Shown: positions 27,392 through 35,300 of the stretch, piece by piece
How the letters are laid out: every line of letters begins with the position of its first letter
Position numbering within the stretch: the stretch's first letter is position 1
Source: an uncultured Acidobacteriia bacterium
GTDB lineage: Bacteria; Acidobacteriota; Terriglobia; Bryobacterales; Bryobacteraceae
Length of the DNA: 64,000 nucleotides
Direction: 5' to 3'
NCBI GenBank assembly: GCA_903875575.1
Contig: CAIQWJ010000070.1
Coordinates: 31,868 to 95,867, forward strand
Notes under the pieces: generated by a model
Databases searched by the model: none
Told to the model about the DNA's origin: nothing
What the model saw: the letters and a program-made list of their open reading frames with translations, nothing else
Translations under genes and position numbers: made by a program

Positions 27392-27594
27392 CCCCTCAAG
27401 CGATATTATTAGCTGTAGTAATAAAGCTTCAAAACGAGACGCCACGATGCGCGTCCGTTCTCTTCAGGGCTCCTGGTCACGCAGCCCGTATTCGTTTGGC
27501 GTCGCAAGTCCCCGGCGCTCCCCCTTTCACCCTTAATAATCCTCAACCGGAGTGGTACCACTCTCGCGTTGATTCCCAGGAGAATACACAATCA
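27392..27594 (+). ncRNA. Structured leader L1 with anti-Shine-Dalgarno sequence
   Basis: Four hairpins: P1 GACGC/GCGTC (27438-27455, 8-nt loop CACGATGC); P2 GGGCT/AGCCC (27467-27487); P3 GGCGTCG/CGGCGCT (27498-27519, loop CAAGTCCC); P4, the palindrome GAGTGGTACCACTC (27550-27563). CGTTCTCT lies single-stranded between P1 and P2. CTCCTGG (27470-27476), starting in the P2 stem and running into its loop, is an exact complement of CCAGGAG (27576-27582), which contains the ribosome-binding site AGGAG. The same set recurs before the next two paralogues with compensatory changes. Pairing is by eye, not by folding software. Confidence 0.7.
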
Positions 27595-28812
27595 ATGTCA
27601 CTCACCCGGAAAGTACAAGAAGAGTTGCTCGAAAGAGGATATTCACGCCGTAACGTCGCGCGAATCGCACTGGGAGCGGCTGCTGCCCTTCCTTTCTTCC
27701 ATGAATTTGCCTTTGCGCCGCATGCGCTGGCGCAGGATAACCCCGATGCACCCGCGCGCGGCAGAGGCATGCGCCCGGCCTATGATCCCGACGCTGTCGT
27801 GATCGGTTCCAACGAAAATCCGATGGGACCCACAACTCAGGGTCTCGAAGCAATTTCGAAAGTTTCGCCGCTGGCGTGGCGCTACGGGCCCCAGGGCGAT
27901 AACAATCTCCTCCAGGGCCTGGTGGAAAGCACCGAAGGCGTCAAGCCCGGCTATGGCGTGGTGTTCCCCGGTTCCGGTCCCGCTCTCTCCAACCTCATGC
28001 CCGCCTTCACCTCTCCCACGCGGAGCTGGGTCATGGGCGCGCCCGGCTACGGTCAGGGTGGCGGTCGCGGCATCGGTGCCAAGGTCATCAAAGTGCCGCT
28101 GCGCAAGGACTACTCGCACGACGTGGAGGCCATGATCAAGGCCGACCCCAACGCCGGCGTCTACTACATCTGCAACCCCAACAATCCGACCGGCACGCTC
28201 ACGCCGCGCAAGGATATGGAATACATCCTGGCCAACAAGCCGAAGGATGCGGTCCTCGTGATCGACGAAGCTTACATCCACTTCTCCGGTCGCGACAACA
28301 TGTCCACGGATCTGGTGGCGAAGGATAAGGACGTCATCGTCCTCCGCACCTTCTCCAAGATCTACGGCATGGCTGGTCTCCGCGCGGGCATTGTTTACGC
28401 CAAGCCGGAATACCAGGCGCAGCTCGCCAAGTTCGACCGCGGCGGCAATCTCTCCGTCGCCACCATGGCCTGCGCCGCCGCCAGCCTGAAGGCCAGCGCC
28501 ACGGTCATCCCGGAAAGAGTTGCGGTTTACCAAAAGAATCGCGCACTCGCCTATGACCAGATGGCCAAACTGGGCGTCAGCTATATTCCGACTGTGGGCA
28601 ACTTCTTCATGATGTCCGTGAAGGGCATGACTGCGGCACAGGTAGGCAACGCCATGGCGGCCAAGAAGGTTCACCTTGCCGGAGCCAACCGGTGGCCGGA
28701 ATGGCCGAACCACATCCGCGTCACCGTGGGCAGCTTCGACGAAATGACGAAGTTCAACGCGGCACTGGCTCAGGTAGTGAAAGAGGGGCCACCCTCTGTC
28801 GCCAAGGGCTAG
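27595..28812 (+). CDS. Tat-exported PLP-dependent aminotransferase, HisC fold (paralogue 1)
   Basis: 405 residues from the ATG at 27595 (AGGAG 12 nt upstream). The N-terminus has a twin-arginine signal (GYSRRNVARIALGAAAALPF, RR at 18-19), so the folded holoenzyme should be exported to the periplasm. The rest is a fold-type I aminotransferase most like histidinol-phosphate aminotransferase: SNENPMGP (72-79), CNPNNPTG (193-200), DEAY (224-227), and the PLP lysine Lys255 in RTFSKIYGMAGLRAG, with a late Arg in IRVTVGS. All catalytic residues seem intact. Export makes a role in histidine synthesis unlikely; the substrate is unknown. Confidence 0.9.
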   Translation: MSLTRKVQEELLERGYSRRNVARIALGAAAALPFFHEFAFAPHALAQDNPDAPARGRGMRPAYDPDAVVIGSNENPMGPTTQGLEAISKVSPLAWRYGPQGDNNLLQGLVESTEGVKPGYGVVFPGSGPALSNLMPAFTSPTRSWVMGAPGYGQGGGRGIGAKVIKVPLRKDYSHDVEAMIKADPNAGVYYICNPNNPTGTLTPRKDMEYILANKPKDAVLVIDEAYIHFSGRDNMSTDLVAKDKDVIVLRTFSKIYGMAGLRAGIVYAKPEYQAQLAKFDRGGNLSVATMACAAASLKASATVIPERVAVYQKNRALAYDQMAKLGVSYIPTVGNFFMMSVKGMTAAQVGNAMAAKKVHLAGANRWPEWPNHIRVTVGSFDEMTKFNAALAQVVKEGPPSVAKG

Positions 28813-28841
28813 TTACTAAATTTTTCTTGTAGTTTACTCCA

Positions 28842-28882
28842 GCCGGGAAACGCATTATTCATGCGTTTCCTGGCATTTTTTT
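28842..28882 (+). terminator. Intrinsic terminator after paralogue 1
   Basis: A 14-bp stem (28842-28855 with 28861-28874, one G-T pair) around the 5-nt loop TATTC, followed by a run of seven T residues. It separates the first aminotransferase from the promoter and leader of the second. Confidence 0.9.
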
Positions 28883-28945
28883 GCGCCAGAAACTCAATTA
28901 TGACCGAACCAGTGCCTGCGCAAAAAACGTTTCATTGATATTTGC

Positions 28946-28974
28946 TTGACACCAGTAACCTGGAGGGCTATCAT
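28946..28974 (+). promoter_or_regulatory. Sigma-70-type promoter of aminotransferase paralogue 2
   Basis: TTGACA (28946-28951), 17-nt spacer, TATCAT (28969-28974). It is followed by TAGTATTAGCTGGTATTATA, which resembles the AT-rich sequence at the same place downstream of the first promoter. Together with the preceding terminator this shows that paralogue 2 has its own transcript. Confidence 0.75.
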
Positions 28975-29183
28975 TCGGTCTAGTAGTATTAGCTGGTATT
29001 ATAAAGTCACTGGCATTCTTACAGTAGAATCAACGCGTCGCCACGCCGCGCGACACGTTCTCCCTGAGCTCCTGGTTGGCAGCTCTTGTCCTTTTGGCGT
29101 CACATGTTCCTGACGCCCACACCTCAGCCCAAACACCAAACGGACTTAGTCGGGAGTGTTTTATCACTCCGGGAGATACATAT
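28975..29183 (+). ncRNA. Structured leader L2 with anti-Shine-Dalgarno sequence
   Basis: Same order as L1: P1 GTCGC/GCGAC (29037-29054, loop CACGCCGC); P2 GAGCT/AGCTC (29066-29085); P3 GGCGTCA/TGACGCC (29096-29117, loop CATGTTCC); P4 GGAGTG/CACTCC (29153-29170). CGTTCTCC joins P1 and P2. Spacers P1-P2 (11 nt) and P2-P3 (10 nt) equal those in L1. Base pairs differ from L1 in compensating pairs in P1, P2 and P3. CTCCTGG (29069-29075) can pair with CCGGGAG (29169-29175), which overlaps the ribosome site, with one G-U. P4 also pairs part of that site. With the terminator and promoter it fills the 371-bp gap. Confidence 0.7.
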
Positions 29184-30389
29184 ATGGCGCTCAAGCCCAA
29201 ACTCACAGAATCGTTACTTGAACGAGGTTACTCTCGTCGCCAGATCGCGAAGATCGCCATGGGGGCCGGTGCCGCCATTCCCTTCTTCAATGAATTCGCG
29301 CTCGCGCAGCAGGCAGTGGACGCTCAGGCCGGCGGACGTGGGGGCCGAGGCGGTGGTGGCCGCGGTGTTTACGATCCCGAAATGGTCGTCATCACCTCGA
29401 ACGAAAACCCGATGGGCCCCTGTAAGGAAGGTGTGGAAGCCCTCATTAAGGTCGCTCCGCTCGGCTGGCGCTACTCCCCTCAGGGCGATAACCTCGAATT
29501 CAATTCCCTTCTGGCCAGCACGGAAAACGTTCCTCAGGATCATGTGACGGCGTATCCTGGTTCGAGCATTCCACTCGCCAATGCAGTGCCCGCTTTCACC
29601 TCTCCCACACGAAGCTGGGTGATGGGTGCTCCCGGTTACGGCAACCACGCCAACAAGTGGCTCGGAAACAAGGCTCATACCGTGCCTCTCCGCAAGGACT
29701 ATTCGCACGACGTGGAAGCCATGATCAAGGCCGACCCCAACGCCGGGGCTTACTACATCTGCAATCCGAACAACCCGACCGGCACACTTACGCCGCGCAA
29801 GGATTTCGAATACATCCTCGCCAATAAGGCCAAGGACGCAGTTCTCATCATTGACGAAGCCTATGTCCACTTCTCCGGTCAGGAGAATATGTCCACCGAT
29901 CTCGTGAAAGCCGGCAAGGACGTCGTCGTCCTCCGCACTTTCTCCAAGATCTACGGCATGGCCGGTCTCCGCGCCGGTGCGGCTTACGGACGTCCCGACC
30001 TGCTGGCAAAAATCAGCCAGTACGGCGGAACAGGCTTCATGCCCGTCACCGCGACGGCCTGCGCTGCCGCCAGCATGAAGGTCGGACCGAGCCTGATGAA
30101 GGAACGCCTCGAAATCAACAAAAAGAACCGCGATCTGGCCTTTGAATTCCTCCAGAAGAAAGGCGTCCGCTACATTAACTCCGGCACCAACTTCTTCATG
30201 ATGGAAGTCAAAGGCATGACTGGTGCGCAGGTTGGCACCGCCATGCGGGCGAAGAAGGTCCAGATCGGCCGCGTGTGGCAGGAATGGCCGGAAATGGTTC
30301 GCGTGACCGTCGGGACGTGGGACGAAATGACCAAGTTCAACGCGGCTCTCGACGCGGTGATCAAGGAAGGCCCGCCTAAGGTGGGCTAG
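29184..30389 (+). CDS. Tat-exported PLP-dependent aminotransferase, HisC fold (paralogue 2)
   Basis: 401 residues from the ATG at 29184 with GGGAG 8 nt upstream. Tat signal GYSRRQIAKIAMGAGAAIPF, then a Gly/Arg-rich linker (about 49-61) before the enzyme. Catalytic residues keep the numbering of paralogue 1: SNENPMGP from 72, CNPNNPTG 193-200, DEAY 224-227, Lys255 in RTFSKIYG. It is plainly a tandem duplicate. Differences cluster in the substrate-side loops (GYGNHANKWLGN instead of GYGQGGGRGIGA), so specificity may differ. Confidence 0.9.
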   Translation: MALKPKLTESLLERGYSRRQIAKIAMGAGAAIPFFNEFALAQQAVDAQAGGRGGRGGGGRGVYDPEMVVITSNENPMGPCKEGVEALIKVAPLGWRYSPQGDNLEFNSLLASTENVPQDHVTAYPGSSIPLANAVPAFTSPTRSWVMGAPGYGNHANKWLGNKAHTVPLRKDYSHDVEAMIKADPNAGAYYICNPNNPTGTLTPRKDFEYILANKAKDAVLIIDEAYVHFSGQENMSTDLVKAGKDVVVLRTFSKIYGMAGLRAGAAYGRPDLLAKISQYGGTGFMPVTATACAAASMKVGPSLMKERLEINKKNRDLAFEFLQKKGVRYINSGTNFFMMEVKGMTGAQVGTAMRAKKVQIGRVWQEWPEMVRVTVGTWDEMTKFNAALDAVIKEGPPKVG

Positions 30390-30411
30390 TCCGCACAAGT
30401 TACTTTCAAAC

Positions 30412-30446
30412 GCCCAGGGTTCGCGGCCTTCGCGCGAGCTCTGGGC
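30412..30446 (+). terminator. Strong hairpin after paralogue 2, weak terminator or attenuator
   Basis: A 14-bp stem (30412-30425 with 30433-30446; two G-T pairs) with a 7-nt loop, followed by ATTTGGACGTTT, a poor T-run. No good promoter is seen between it and paralogue 3, so partial readthrough may supply the third gene, making this a possible attenuator. Confidence 0.6.
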
Positions 30447-30464
30447 ATTTGGACGTTTGCTGTA

Positions 30465-30635
30465 CCGTTTGAAACGGCCCGCCCTGCCAGCGTTCCGTTC
30501 TCTCCAGGGCTCTTCGTCCGAAGCCCTTTAGTTTGGCGCCGCAAGTCCACGGCGCTTCACCGTCAACCATCCTAACCGGATTCTGACCGGAGTGGTACCA
30601 CTCACCGTCAGTCAAATCAGGAGATATCGAATCAA
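30465..30635 (+). ncRNA. Structured leader L3
   Basis: Hairpins in the same order as L1/L2: P1 AACG/CGTT (30473-30494, larger loop); P2 AGGGCT/AGCCCT (30506-30527); P3 GGCGCCG/CGGCGCT (30535-30556, loop CAAGTCCA); P4 GAGTGGTACCACTC (30590-30603). CGTTCTCT (30496-30503) again joins P1 and P2. A weaker anti-Shine-Dalgarno CTCTT (30510-30514) could pair with AGGAG (30619-30623). P3 replaces a U-G pair of L1 by C-G. A perfect dyad CCGTTTGAAACGG (30465-30477) overlaps the P1 5' arm. Confidence 0.65.
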
Positions 30636-31904
30636 ATGGCGCTTACACCTAAGCTCATAAACGAACTTACAGACAGAGGTTACTCCCGCCGGCAAATCGC
30701 CCGCGTGGCGATGGGAGCGGCGGCGGCCGTTCCGTTCTTCAGCGAATTCGCCCAGGCGCAGCAGTCGGAAGATGAAGCCAACGGCGTCGTGCGCGGCGGC
30801 GGTCGCGGCGGCGGACGTGGCGGCAGCGGCGGTGGTCGCGGCGGCGGCGGTTTCGGCGGTGGCGGCGGACGTGGAGCCTATGATCCGGAACGCGTGGTGA
30901 TTTCCTCCAACGAAAATCCCATGGGCCCCAGCAAAGAAGGTCTCGAAGCCCTCATGAAGGTTGCGCCGCTCGGCTGGCGCTACAACCCGCAGGGCGAAAA
31001 TCTGGACTTCCAGGCGCAGTTACTCGCCTCCGAAAACGTCAAGCAGGGTTATGCCATCGCCTACCCAGGCTCCAGCATTCCGCTCGCCAACGCTTTCCCC
31101 GCTTTCACTTCGCCCACTCGCCCATGGGTGATGGGTAACCCCGGTTACGGCGGCGGTGGCGGTCGCTGGGTAGGCAATAAGGTGCTCCAGGTTCCGCTGC
31201 GTAAAGACTACTCGCACGACGTGGAAGCGATGATCAAGGCCGACCCCAACGCCGGCGCTTTCTACATCTGCAACCCCAACAATCCGACCGCCACGCTGAC
31301 GCCGCGGAAGGACCTCGAATACATCCTGGCCAACAAGCCAAAGGATGCGGTTCTCATTGTTGACGAAGCCTATGTCCACTTCGCCGGCGAAGAGAACTAC
31401 TCCACGGAACTCGTGAGACAGGATAAGGACGTCGTCGTCCTCCGCACCTTCTCGAAGATCTACGGCATGGCCGGAATCCGCTGCGGCGCAACTTTCGGCC
31501 GCCCGGACCTGCTCCAGAAGATTTCTCAGTATGGCGGCACCGGCATGTTGCCCGTCACGGCAACCGCCTGCGCTTCCGCCAGCATGAAGGCCAATCCGGG
31601 CCTGCTCAAGGAACGCCTCGCCATCAACAAAAAGAATCGCGAGTACGCCATGGAAAAGATGGATAAGCTCGGCGTGACTTACATTCCCTCTGTCGGCAAC
31701 TTCTTCATGATGTCGGTGAAGGGAATGACCGGCGCACAGGTCGGCACAGCTATGGCTGCGAAGAAGATCCAGCTCGCCGGTGCCACCCGCTGGCCGTCGA
31801 TGCCGCAACACATTCGCGTCACCGTGGGAACCTGGGATGAAATGACCAAGTTCAATGCGACGCTCGAACAGGTCGTTAAGGAAGGCCCGCCGAAAGCAGG
31901 CTAA
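30636..31904 (+). CDS. Tat-exported PLP-dependent aminotransferase, HisC fold (paralogue 3)
   Basis: 422 residues. Tat signal GYSRRQIARVAMGAAAAVPF, then a long Gly/Arg-rich linker (about 52-80, nearly all Gly and Arg) that explains most of the extra length. Enzyme motifs follow, offset by 19: SNENPMGP from 91, CNPNNPTA (the usual final Gly is Ala), DEAYVHF and the PLP lysine Lys274 in RTFSKIYGMAGIRCG. Most similar by eye to paralogue 2. The linker may tether or space the enzyme after export. Confidence 0.9.
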   Translation: MALTPKLINELTDRGYSRRQIARVAMGAAAAVPFFSEFAQAQQSEDEANGVVRGGGRGGGRGGSGGGRGGGGFGGGGGRGAYDPERVVISSNENPMGPSKEGLEALMKVAPLGWRYNPQGENLDFQAQLLASENVKQGYAIAYPGSSIPLANAFPAFTSPTRPWVMGNPGYGGGGGRWVGNKVLQVPLRKDYSHDVEAMIKADPNAGAFYICNPNNPTATLTPRKDLEYILANKPKDAVLIVDEAYVHFAGEENYSTELVRQDKDVVVLRTFSKIYGMAGIRCGATFGRPDLLQKISQYGGTGMLPVTATACASASMKANPGLLKERLAINKKNREYAMEKMDKLGVTYIPSVGNFFMMSVKGMTGAQVGTAMAAKKIQLAGATRWPSMPQHIRVTVGTWDEMTKFNATLEQVVKEGPPKAG

Positions 31905-31937
31905 AACCTGCGTTCTCACCATTCCCTGCTGTAACCG

Positions 31938-31984
31938 AATGCCCTGTATATGCGCCTTTTGCATATACAGGGCATTCATTATTT
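31938..31984 (+). terminator. Intrinsic terminator after paralogue 3
   Basis: A perfect 16-bp inverted repeat (31938-31953 with 31961-31976), loop GCCTTTT, followed by CATTATTTTG. It ends the aminotransferase block before the promoter of the first receptor. Confidence 0.88.
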
Positions 31985-32034
31985 TGTCTCCACATTCCGC
32001 CCTGCATTTTATCCGCCAATGCGTCCAAAGTCCG

Positions 32035-32064
32035 TTGACAAATATATAGATTGTTAGGTAACAT
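32035..32064 (+). promoter_or_regulatory. Sigma-70-type promoter of Oar-like receptor 1
   Basis: TTGACA (32035-32040), 18-nt AT-rich spacer, TAACAT (32059-32064). The start would be near 32071, where the leader begins. Confidence 0.7.
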
Positions 32065-32323
32065 TTATATATTCAGTTTGGAGACACGCCTCGCCGCGAT
32101 CGTCTTCTTTCCTTAAGCTCTACGCCCCGAGCTGACTCCTTTTTTGTCAAACGGTTATCTGTTCCGTAACTGGCCTTAACCGCTCCTAAGCTCGTCGTAG
32201 CGCTGTTGCTTTCAGATATTCACGCTTCCGATGTGCATTGTGCGCACCCGGACCTGTCCCTCCCACGCCGGAATGATCGCCCTGCCTCACCGCGGGCAGA
32301 AAACACACTCCAGGAGACTCAAG
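32065..32323 (+). ncRNA. Leader L4 of Oar-like receptor 1, related to L5 and more distantly to L1-L3
   Basis: About 255 nt of untranslated RNA. It has a P1-like element (GAC...CGC-6 nt-GCG...GTC, 32083-32104), a P2-like stem AGCTC/GAGCT (32116-32133), and a P3-like stem CGGTTA/TAACTG (32152-32172) whose loop holds TGTTCC as in L2. Nearer the gene is a hairpin GTGC/GCAC (32233-32247) in a block nearly identical to one in L5. CAGGAGACTCAAG precedes the ATG. ACTCCT (32135-32140) could pair with the ribosome site. The homology to L1-L3 is suggestive only. Confidence 0.5.
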
Positions 32324-35300
32324 ATGCGACTCGTGTACATGTCTGTTGTATTATCCGCGCTGATCTGTAGTCCTTTACTACAGGCCCAGTCCTTCCAGGG
32401 CTCGCTCAGAGGGCGAGTGACGGACCCCAAAGACGACGTGGTTCCCACTGCCAAAATCACACTGACTGAACAGGCCACGTCTGTAGCCAGCACCACTGTG
32501 AGTAACGACAAGGGTGAATATTCCTTCCCTGCCCTCAATCCGAGCACTTACTCGCTCACGGTGGAAGCGGCGGGCTTCAAGAAGATCGAGAAAAAGGGCA
32601 TCGTGATCGCCACCCAGACAGCGGTAACGCAGGATGCGAAGCTGGAAATCGGCCAGGTCACGGAAACAATCAATGTCACGGCGGAGGCTGAACTGCTGGC
32701 CACGTCCGAAGCATCCACCGGCTCAGTAATCGATCGCGACAAACTGGAAGACCTGCCCAATCTGGGCCGCAACCCTTTCATCCTGGCCCGCCTCAGTGAA
32801 GCTGTCGTCTGGGCAGGCAATCCGAAGTTCTCCCGTATGGAAGACCAAACCGGTTCCTCTCAGATTTCCATCGCCGGCGGCCCGGTACAGGCCAATAACT
32901 ACACCCTCGACGGTATCTCCATTACCGACTCCACCAACCGCGCCGTCATCATTCCGGATCAGGAATCGGTCGGCGAAATGAAGGTTCAGGCCAACACCTA
33001 CGACGCCTCCATGGGGCGCACCGGTGGCGGTGTTTTCAATACCACCATGCGTTCCGGCCAGAATCGGATGCACGGCTCGTTGTTCGGTGCCGCTCGCGAA
33101 ACGGCGTGGCTCGCCAATAACTTCTTCGCCAACAGAGCCGGTCAGCCCATCGCCGATTCCACCTTCAAAAACTACGGCGACTCACTCGGCGGCCCGATTC
33201 GCATCCCCAAAGTTTACGACGGCCGTAACAAGAGCTTCTTTTTCGTCACCACCGAAGGCTATCGTCAGTTCGACGCCAACAGCGCCGCGCTCTCCGTACC
33301 CACCGGACTCGAAAAAATCGGCGACTTTTCCCAGAGCCTGACGGCCAAAAACTCCGCCGGCGTTCAGGGCCTCTGGCTCATGTACGACCCCACCACGACG
33401 AATCTCACCACCGGCGCACGCACGCCGTTCACCAACAACACGATTCCGCTGAGCATGCGCAGCCCCATCGGCCTAAAGCTGGCGTCTTACTACCCGACTC
33501 CAAATCAGCCAACCCCCTCCTACGGTGCGGCAAATTATATCTATTCCATCAGCACGCAGGATCGCGCGGATCAGGGTACTTTCAAGGTCGACCACCAGTT
33601 CACCAGCTGGCTGAGAGCGTCTGGCTCCTACCTGCATTACGGCAGTCAGGAACCGTCCAATCAGACCTTCCCGGGCAGCATCGCAACACCAGGCCAGACC
33701 ATCATCTACCGTCATGTGGATGCCACGCAGGCCAACGCCACCGCTACGCTCTCGCCCACCACGGTTCTCACCGCGCGCTTCGGTTTCAATCGTTTCCCTG
33801 ACTATGAACCCAAATTCAGCAAGGGTTTCCAGCTCGCCACTTTGGGCTTCCCCTCCAGTTTGGATGCTCTGACTTCCGGCACTTCGGCCTTCCCCTCCAT
33901 TACAAACGGCGAAATGGCCGCTTACGGTGGCGGCACCACTAGCTGGACCGTCTATCACTCCACCACTGCCAACATTGAACTCGCCAAATTCATGGGCAAG
34001 CATAGCCTGAAGGCGGGTATCGAATGGCGCCTGATCGCAGACGCTTCGCAGACCCCCACCGGCCCCAGCAGCTTTGTTTTTGCTTCTGGCTTTACCTCGC
34101 AGTCCGCTGCCAAGACCGTCAATAGCACCGGCGGTGCCCTTGCTTCCATGCTCCTCGGCTATCCGGGCTCCGGCACAGCCGCGGGCGGCAGCATTACTCT
34201 CGGCACGAAGTACAACGACTTCGTGCATTACGCCGCCTTCTTCATTCAGGACGACTACCGCGTCACACCGAAGCTGACTTTGAACCTCGGCTTCCGCGGC
34301 GAACGCGAGACCAACCTGGCCGAAGCCGACAACAAGTACTTCATCGACGCCGATCTGACGAAGGCAAATCCTCTGCAAACCAGCATCCCGAGCCTCACCC
34401 TCATGGGCCAGGCCCGCTACGCCGGCGTGAACGGCAACCCGACACACGCCGGTAACCCGCTGGCGCTCAAGGTCGGCCCCCGCTTCGGTTTTGCCTACAC
34501 CATTAACCCCAAGACCGTGGTCCGTGGCGGCATCGGCATCTTCTGGATTCCGCAGTCGTTCTCGGCTCAGGATGCAACTGGTTATTCTCAGACCACCAGC
34601 ATCGTGGGCTCCACCAACGGCGGTTACACACCGGCTTCCACGCTGGCGAATCCCTACCCGAATGGTCTGCTGCCCGTTTCCGGTAACAGCTTGGGCGCTC
34701 TCGCCGCCGTCGGCCAGAGCATCAACGCCACTGATCCTGGCATGCGTTCCGCCGGCTACGTCGAGCAGATGTCCCTGGATTTCCAGCGCCAGCTGGATAA
34801 GAAGACCTCCTTCCAGTTCGGCTACATCGGTTCGCATACGCTCAAGCAGGCACTCAACATCAACGTCAACCAGCTGAATCCGGGCTACTTCTCCCTCGGC
34901 GCCGCTGGCCTGAATAAGCAGGTAGCGAATCCGTTCTACGGTCTGGTGCCCAACACGCTTTCGCTGGGCAGCAGCCCTCTGATCGCTCAGTCCAATCTGC
35001 TCCTGCCGTATCCGCAGTACACCAACGTGAATCTGTCCACTCCCATGGGCCGCTCCACTTACTATGCGTTCTATCTGAAGGGCACTCGCCGTCTCACCGC
35101 CGGCCTCACCCTGAACGCCACTTACACATGGTCCCGCGCCATGGGTATCAGCACCATCCAGAACTACGACGCCCCCATCATTCCCCAGGCCTGGGCCCGT
35201 CTGAGCACGGATCAGCCGAACAGCTACTCCATGTCCATGACCTATGCCCTGCCCTTCGGTAAAGGCAAGTCGTTCCTGAGCAACAACAAGGTTCTGGATC

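Noticed and set aside
27541..27570. T-box riboswitch, suggested by GTGGTACC in L1 and L3 before aminotransferase genes
   Set aside because: The sequence is a plain palindrome (GAGTGGTACCACTC), is replaced by GGAGTG/CACTCC in L2, and there is no stem I with a specifier loop and no antiterminator/terminator pair.
32305..32323. Cobalamin box, suggested by CAGGAGAC before the receptor genes
   Set aside because: This is the ribosome-binding region directly before the ATG; the rest of the B12-box consensus and the cobalamin core are absent.
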